Assembly: GCA_902465755.1 (NCBI GenBank)
Contig: CABQOK010000050.1
Coordinates: 1 to 8,057 of the forward strand
DNA length: 8,057 nucleotides
Source of the DNA: an uncultured Anaerococcus sp.
Lineage (GTDB): Bacteria > Bacillota > Clostridia > Tissierellales > Peptoniphilaceae
Direction of reading: 5' to 3'
In this document: positions 5,777 to 8,057 of the stretch, piece by piece
How the letters are laid out: every line of letters begins with the position of its first letter
Position numbering within the stretch: position 1 is the stretch's first letter
Made by a program: the position numbers and the translations under genes
Notes under the pieces: model-generated
What the model was told of the DNA's origin: nothing
Database searches by the model: none
What the model saw: only the letters and a program-made list of their open reading frames with translations

Positions 5777-8057
5777 ATGGACAACAAATTTAAAAGAATT
5801 ATTGAGCACAAAAAACAAAAAGGCTCAATAAGAAAACCTAAATACGCTACAAGAAAACTATCAATAGGATTAGTATCTTGCATGCTAGGTTACGCACTTT
5901 TAGTATCTCCATCTTCAGTAGAAGCAGCTGAACTTGATAGCGAAAATCAAGCTGTAGCTGAGGAAACTGCTGAGACAGAGACTACAAGTGAAGAGAATTT
6001 AGTAGAAGAAAATAAAGAAGCATCAGTTGAAGAAAGTGTTGAAGAAGAAACTCCAGCAAGCACTGAAGCTCCTAAAGAAACAGAAAAAACAGAAGAAGCT
6101 CCAGAAGCAACAGACGAAGCTCCTGTAGAAGAAAAAGAAGCCTTCACACTAACAGATGCGCAAAAGAAAAATCTTAAAGAAGCTGGCTTTACTGATGAGG
6201 AAGTAGCAGAGATTGAAGAAGAAATCGCTGGAGAACTAGAAAAAGATCCTAAGTTCGATACAGATAGCTTCCTTAAAGAAATAACTGAACAAAAAGCAGC
6301 AGAACTTGAAAAGTCTGAAGAAGCTAAAGCAGAGCCAGTAGCAGCTGGTGAGAAAAAGATTACTAACATCCAAGGAACAATTGATGGAAATACTCAATCA
6401 AATGTTACAACAGTAAAACCACTTGCTTCAGATACTGGAGAAGGATATGATTCAATCCTAAAAACTGCATTTAGTTTTGATGTGCCAGATAGTATAACTG
6501 GTGGAGACACATTTGAAGTAAAGGTATCAGATAACGTAAACCTTCATGGTATTTCACAAGATTCAGTTATTGATGATTTATACTACAATGGTGAGTTGTT
6601 AGCTAAAGCAGAAGTTCAACCAGATGGAAGAACAATTATCTATAGATTTACTGATTATGTAGATAAAATAGCTAACATTAAAATGAACATTTCCTTCCCA
6701 CTATTCATTGATAAAGTAAATGTTCCGGAAAACAGCGAAAAAGAAAAAGTTGTAGTATCTGTGGATGGATATGAAATTTCAAAGACTGTCGCAGTTGATT
6801 ATTCTAGAGATGGATATTATAAGGATGAAAAAGTAGAAACATTAAGTGGTAAAGCAAACCTTGACACTGTAACTGATACATCATATCACCACACTATCTA
6901 TGTAAATACCAACAACCAAGAATTAACAAATTCACAACTAAGAATTAGAAATCAAGATGGAACTGATGGTGCAATATTTGATCAAGGTGTTCTTGATTCA
7001 GTAAAAGTTTACAGATTAAATGATGGTAGTCAATTAAAAGGAAGCTTTAACCTTGACTATGCTGACTTGACAGATGTAACTGATAAAGCAACTATAAGAA
7101 AAGCTTTAGATGAAAAAATGGGAATATTAGTTGATATAAATCAAACTAATGATAAAGCTTCTTATGTTGTAGTATATGATGGAAAAAGAAAAGAAAAAAC
7201 TAGTCTAAATACCATAGTTGAGTTTGGAGCAACAAGAAAGAAAAGAATAGATGGAACTCCAGAAGGAAATGTACCTATTGCTGATAGAAACTGGTCATGG
7301 AAAAATGATGTCCACTTTGACGACGGTGACGGTAGTGCCACAGGAGATGAAAAACCAAAAGTTTACAAACTAGGGGATACTGTTTGGTATGACGACAATG
7401 GAAATGGTATCCAAGATGAAGATGAAAAACCAGCAGCTAATGTCTATGTAACTATAAATGTAGATGGGAAAAAGACTTCTCTAAGAACAGATAAAGATGG
7501 TAAGTATGTATTTAATAATCTTCCAAATGGAGAATATGAATTAACATTTTCTCACTTTGATGGTTATAAGATAACAACACCAAATGCTGGGGATAATGAC
7601 AAACTAGACTCTGATGGAGTACTAATAGATGGAGTTGTCACTGCAAAAGGAACTATTAACGGTGCCGACAATATGTCAGTTGATTTAGGTCTAGTTGCAA
7701 TACCAGGCTCCTTCCAAGAACATCATGTATATATTACAAAAGACGAAGACGGCAATGTAATAGATAAGGAAACAATAACAGAAGATGGTGAAGTAAAAGA
7801 AGGAACAAAAGATCAAACATACCCAACAGGTAAAAAAGACAAAGAAGGATATAAATTTGTAAGAACAGAAAACGCAGTAAACGAACCAACATACAATGAA
7901 AACGGTGAAGCTGCAGAAGGAAACTTCAAACCAGGTGAAAAACAAGAAATCACCTACGTATACGAAAAAACAATAACAACAAAAGGATCTTTCCAAGAAC
8001 ACCATGTATATATTACAAAAGACGAAGACGGCAATGTAATAGATAAGGAAACAATAA
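5777..8057 (+). CDS. Sdr-like cell-wall adhesin, 3'-truncated by window edge
   Basis: The first 760 residues of a surface adhesin are present, uninterrupted, with the stop beyond the window. The start follows GGAGGA (5768-5773). Residues 1-51 form a long signal peptide with a YSIRK-like motif (YATRKLSIGLVS, 23-34), a hydrophobic core (LGYALLVSP) and likely cleavage near VEAA. Residues 52-190 are an acidic E/A/T-rich linker. Residues about 195-500 match the N2/N3 head of MSCRAMM proteins such as SdrG/ClfA: YRFTDYVD (289-296) is the conserved TYTFTDYVD motif, and IYVNTNNQEL (374-383) begins N3. Residues 529-641 are an SdrD-type B domain with a calcium-loop motif DDNGNGIQDEDE (539-550). From 644 on there are 93-residue MucBP-like repeats, the second cut by the edge. 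By analogy it binds a host ligand such as fibrinogen by dock-lock-latch, and sortase should attach it to peptidoglycan, but the LPXTG anchor is not in view. The ligand is not predictable. Confidence 0.93.
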   Translation, partial: MDNKFKRIIEHKKQKGSIRKPKYATRKLSIGLVSCMLGYALLVSPSSVEAAELDSENQAVAEETAETETTSEENLVEENKEASVEESVEEETPASTEAPKETEKTEEAPEATDEAPVEEKEAFTLTDAQKKNLKEAGFTDEEVAEIEEEIAGELEKDPKFDTDSFLKEITEQKAAELEKSEEAKAEPVAAGEKKITNIQGTIDGNTQSNVTTVKPLASDTGEGYDSILKTAFSFDVPDSITGGDTFEVKVSDNVNLHGISQDSVIDDLYYNGELLAKAEVQPDGRTIIYRFTDYVDKIANIKMNISFPLFIDKVNVPENSEKEKVVVSVDGYEISKTVAVDYSRDGYYKDEKVETLSGKANLDTVTDTSYHHTIYVNTNNQELTNSQLRIRNQDGTDGAIFDQGVLDSVKVYRLNDGSQLKGSFNLDYADLTDVTDKATIRKALDEKMGILVDINQTNDKASYVVVYDGKRKEKTSLNTIVEFGATRKKRIDGTPEGNVPIADRNWSWKNDVHFDDGDGSATGDEKPKVYKLGDTVWYDDNGNGIQDEDEKPAANVYVTINVDGKKTSLRTDKDGKYVFNNLPNGEYELTFSHFDGYKITTPNAGDNDKLDSDGVLIDGVVTAKGTINGADNMSVDLGLVAIPGSFQEHHVYITKDEDGNVIDKETITEDGEVKEGTKDQTYPTGKKDKEGYKFVRTENAVNEPTYNENGEAAEGNFKPGEKQEITYVYEKTITTKGSFQEHHVYITKDEDGNVIDKETI
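7706..8057 (+). repeat. tandem 279-base stalk repeats in the adhesin gene
   Basis: One full unit (7706-7984, 93 codons, residues 644-736, beginning GSFQEHHVYI) is followed directly by a second unit cut off at the window edge. Over the 73 bases shared, the copies differ only at 7708/7987, 7711/7990 and 7723/8002, all silent third-codon positions, and the last 55 bases are identical. The protein unit looks like a MucBP-type beta module: DEDGNVI, then YPTGKKDKEGYKF, ending in ITYVYEK. The array probably continues to the right. Confidence 0.9.

Noticed and set aside
5581..5883. Minus-strand hydrophobic reading frame of 100 codons
   Set aside because: It overlaps the adhesin start, has no ribosome binding site, and its hydrophobicity is the mirror of AT-rich and signal-peptide DNA.
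5947..6369. Minus-strand serine-rich reading frame of 140 codons
   Set aside because: Its serine, alanine and valine richness is the complement of the GAA/GCT/ACT-rich linker of the adhesin on the plus strand; it is an antisense shadow.
7691..8005. Minus-strand Phe/Cys-rich reading frame of 104 codons
   Set aside because: It is the antisense of the Lys/Glu-rich MucBP-like repeat; the plus-strand frame is clearly the coding one.

Overview
The window looks like chromosomal DNA of a low-GC Gram-positive anaerobe. The AT-rich sequence, strong GGAGG-type ribosome binding sites, U-tailed terminators, a DUF3783 protein and a YSIRK-like, probably sortase-anchored Sdr-type adhesin fit best with the Peptoniphilaceae (Anaerococcus, Peptoniphilus, Finegoldia), most likely Anaerococcus. 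The genus is an inference from gene content and style; nothing here proves it.

Layout from left to right. Bases 1-40 may be the outer end of an insertion sequence lying to the left. A PHP-domain phosphoesterase gene (70-900, +) converges on a DUF3783 gene (964-1533, -), and the two share a bidirectional terminator. A roughly 760-base gene-free region follows (1534-2296). It is packed with inverted and direct repeats, including two copies of a bulged hairpin in the same orientation (1631-1660 and 2106-2135) that bracket a mosaic of GTCGAG-containing repeats. Next is an orphan 161-residue lysine-rich protein (2297-2782) with its own terminator. A two-gene ABC transporter operon follows (ATPase 2998-3720, permease 3713-5374). 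It has an extended -10 promoter, an 8-base gene overlap and a clear terminator. A 400-base intergenic region then leads into a large surface adhesin gene that starts at 5777 and runs off the right edge.

The ABC ATPase and permease almost certainly form one membrane complex, and their overlap suggests coupled translation. The adhesin is modular: a signal peptide with a YSIRK-like motif, an acidic linker, a fibrinogen-binding-type N2/N3 head carrying the TYTFTDYVD-like motif, one SdrD-type B domain with a calcium-loop motif, then the start of an array of 93-residue MucBP-like stalk repeats. The other genes appear to be independent units.

The points most worth following up are the paired bulged hairpins and repeat mosaic at 1631-2135, and the adhesin with its nearly identical stalk repeats. 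No CRISPR array, tRNA, rRNA or clear new multi-gene system was seen.
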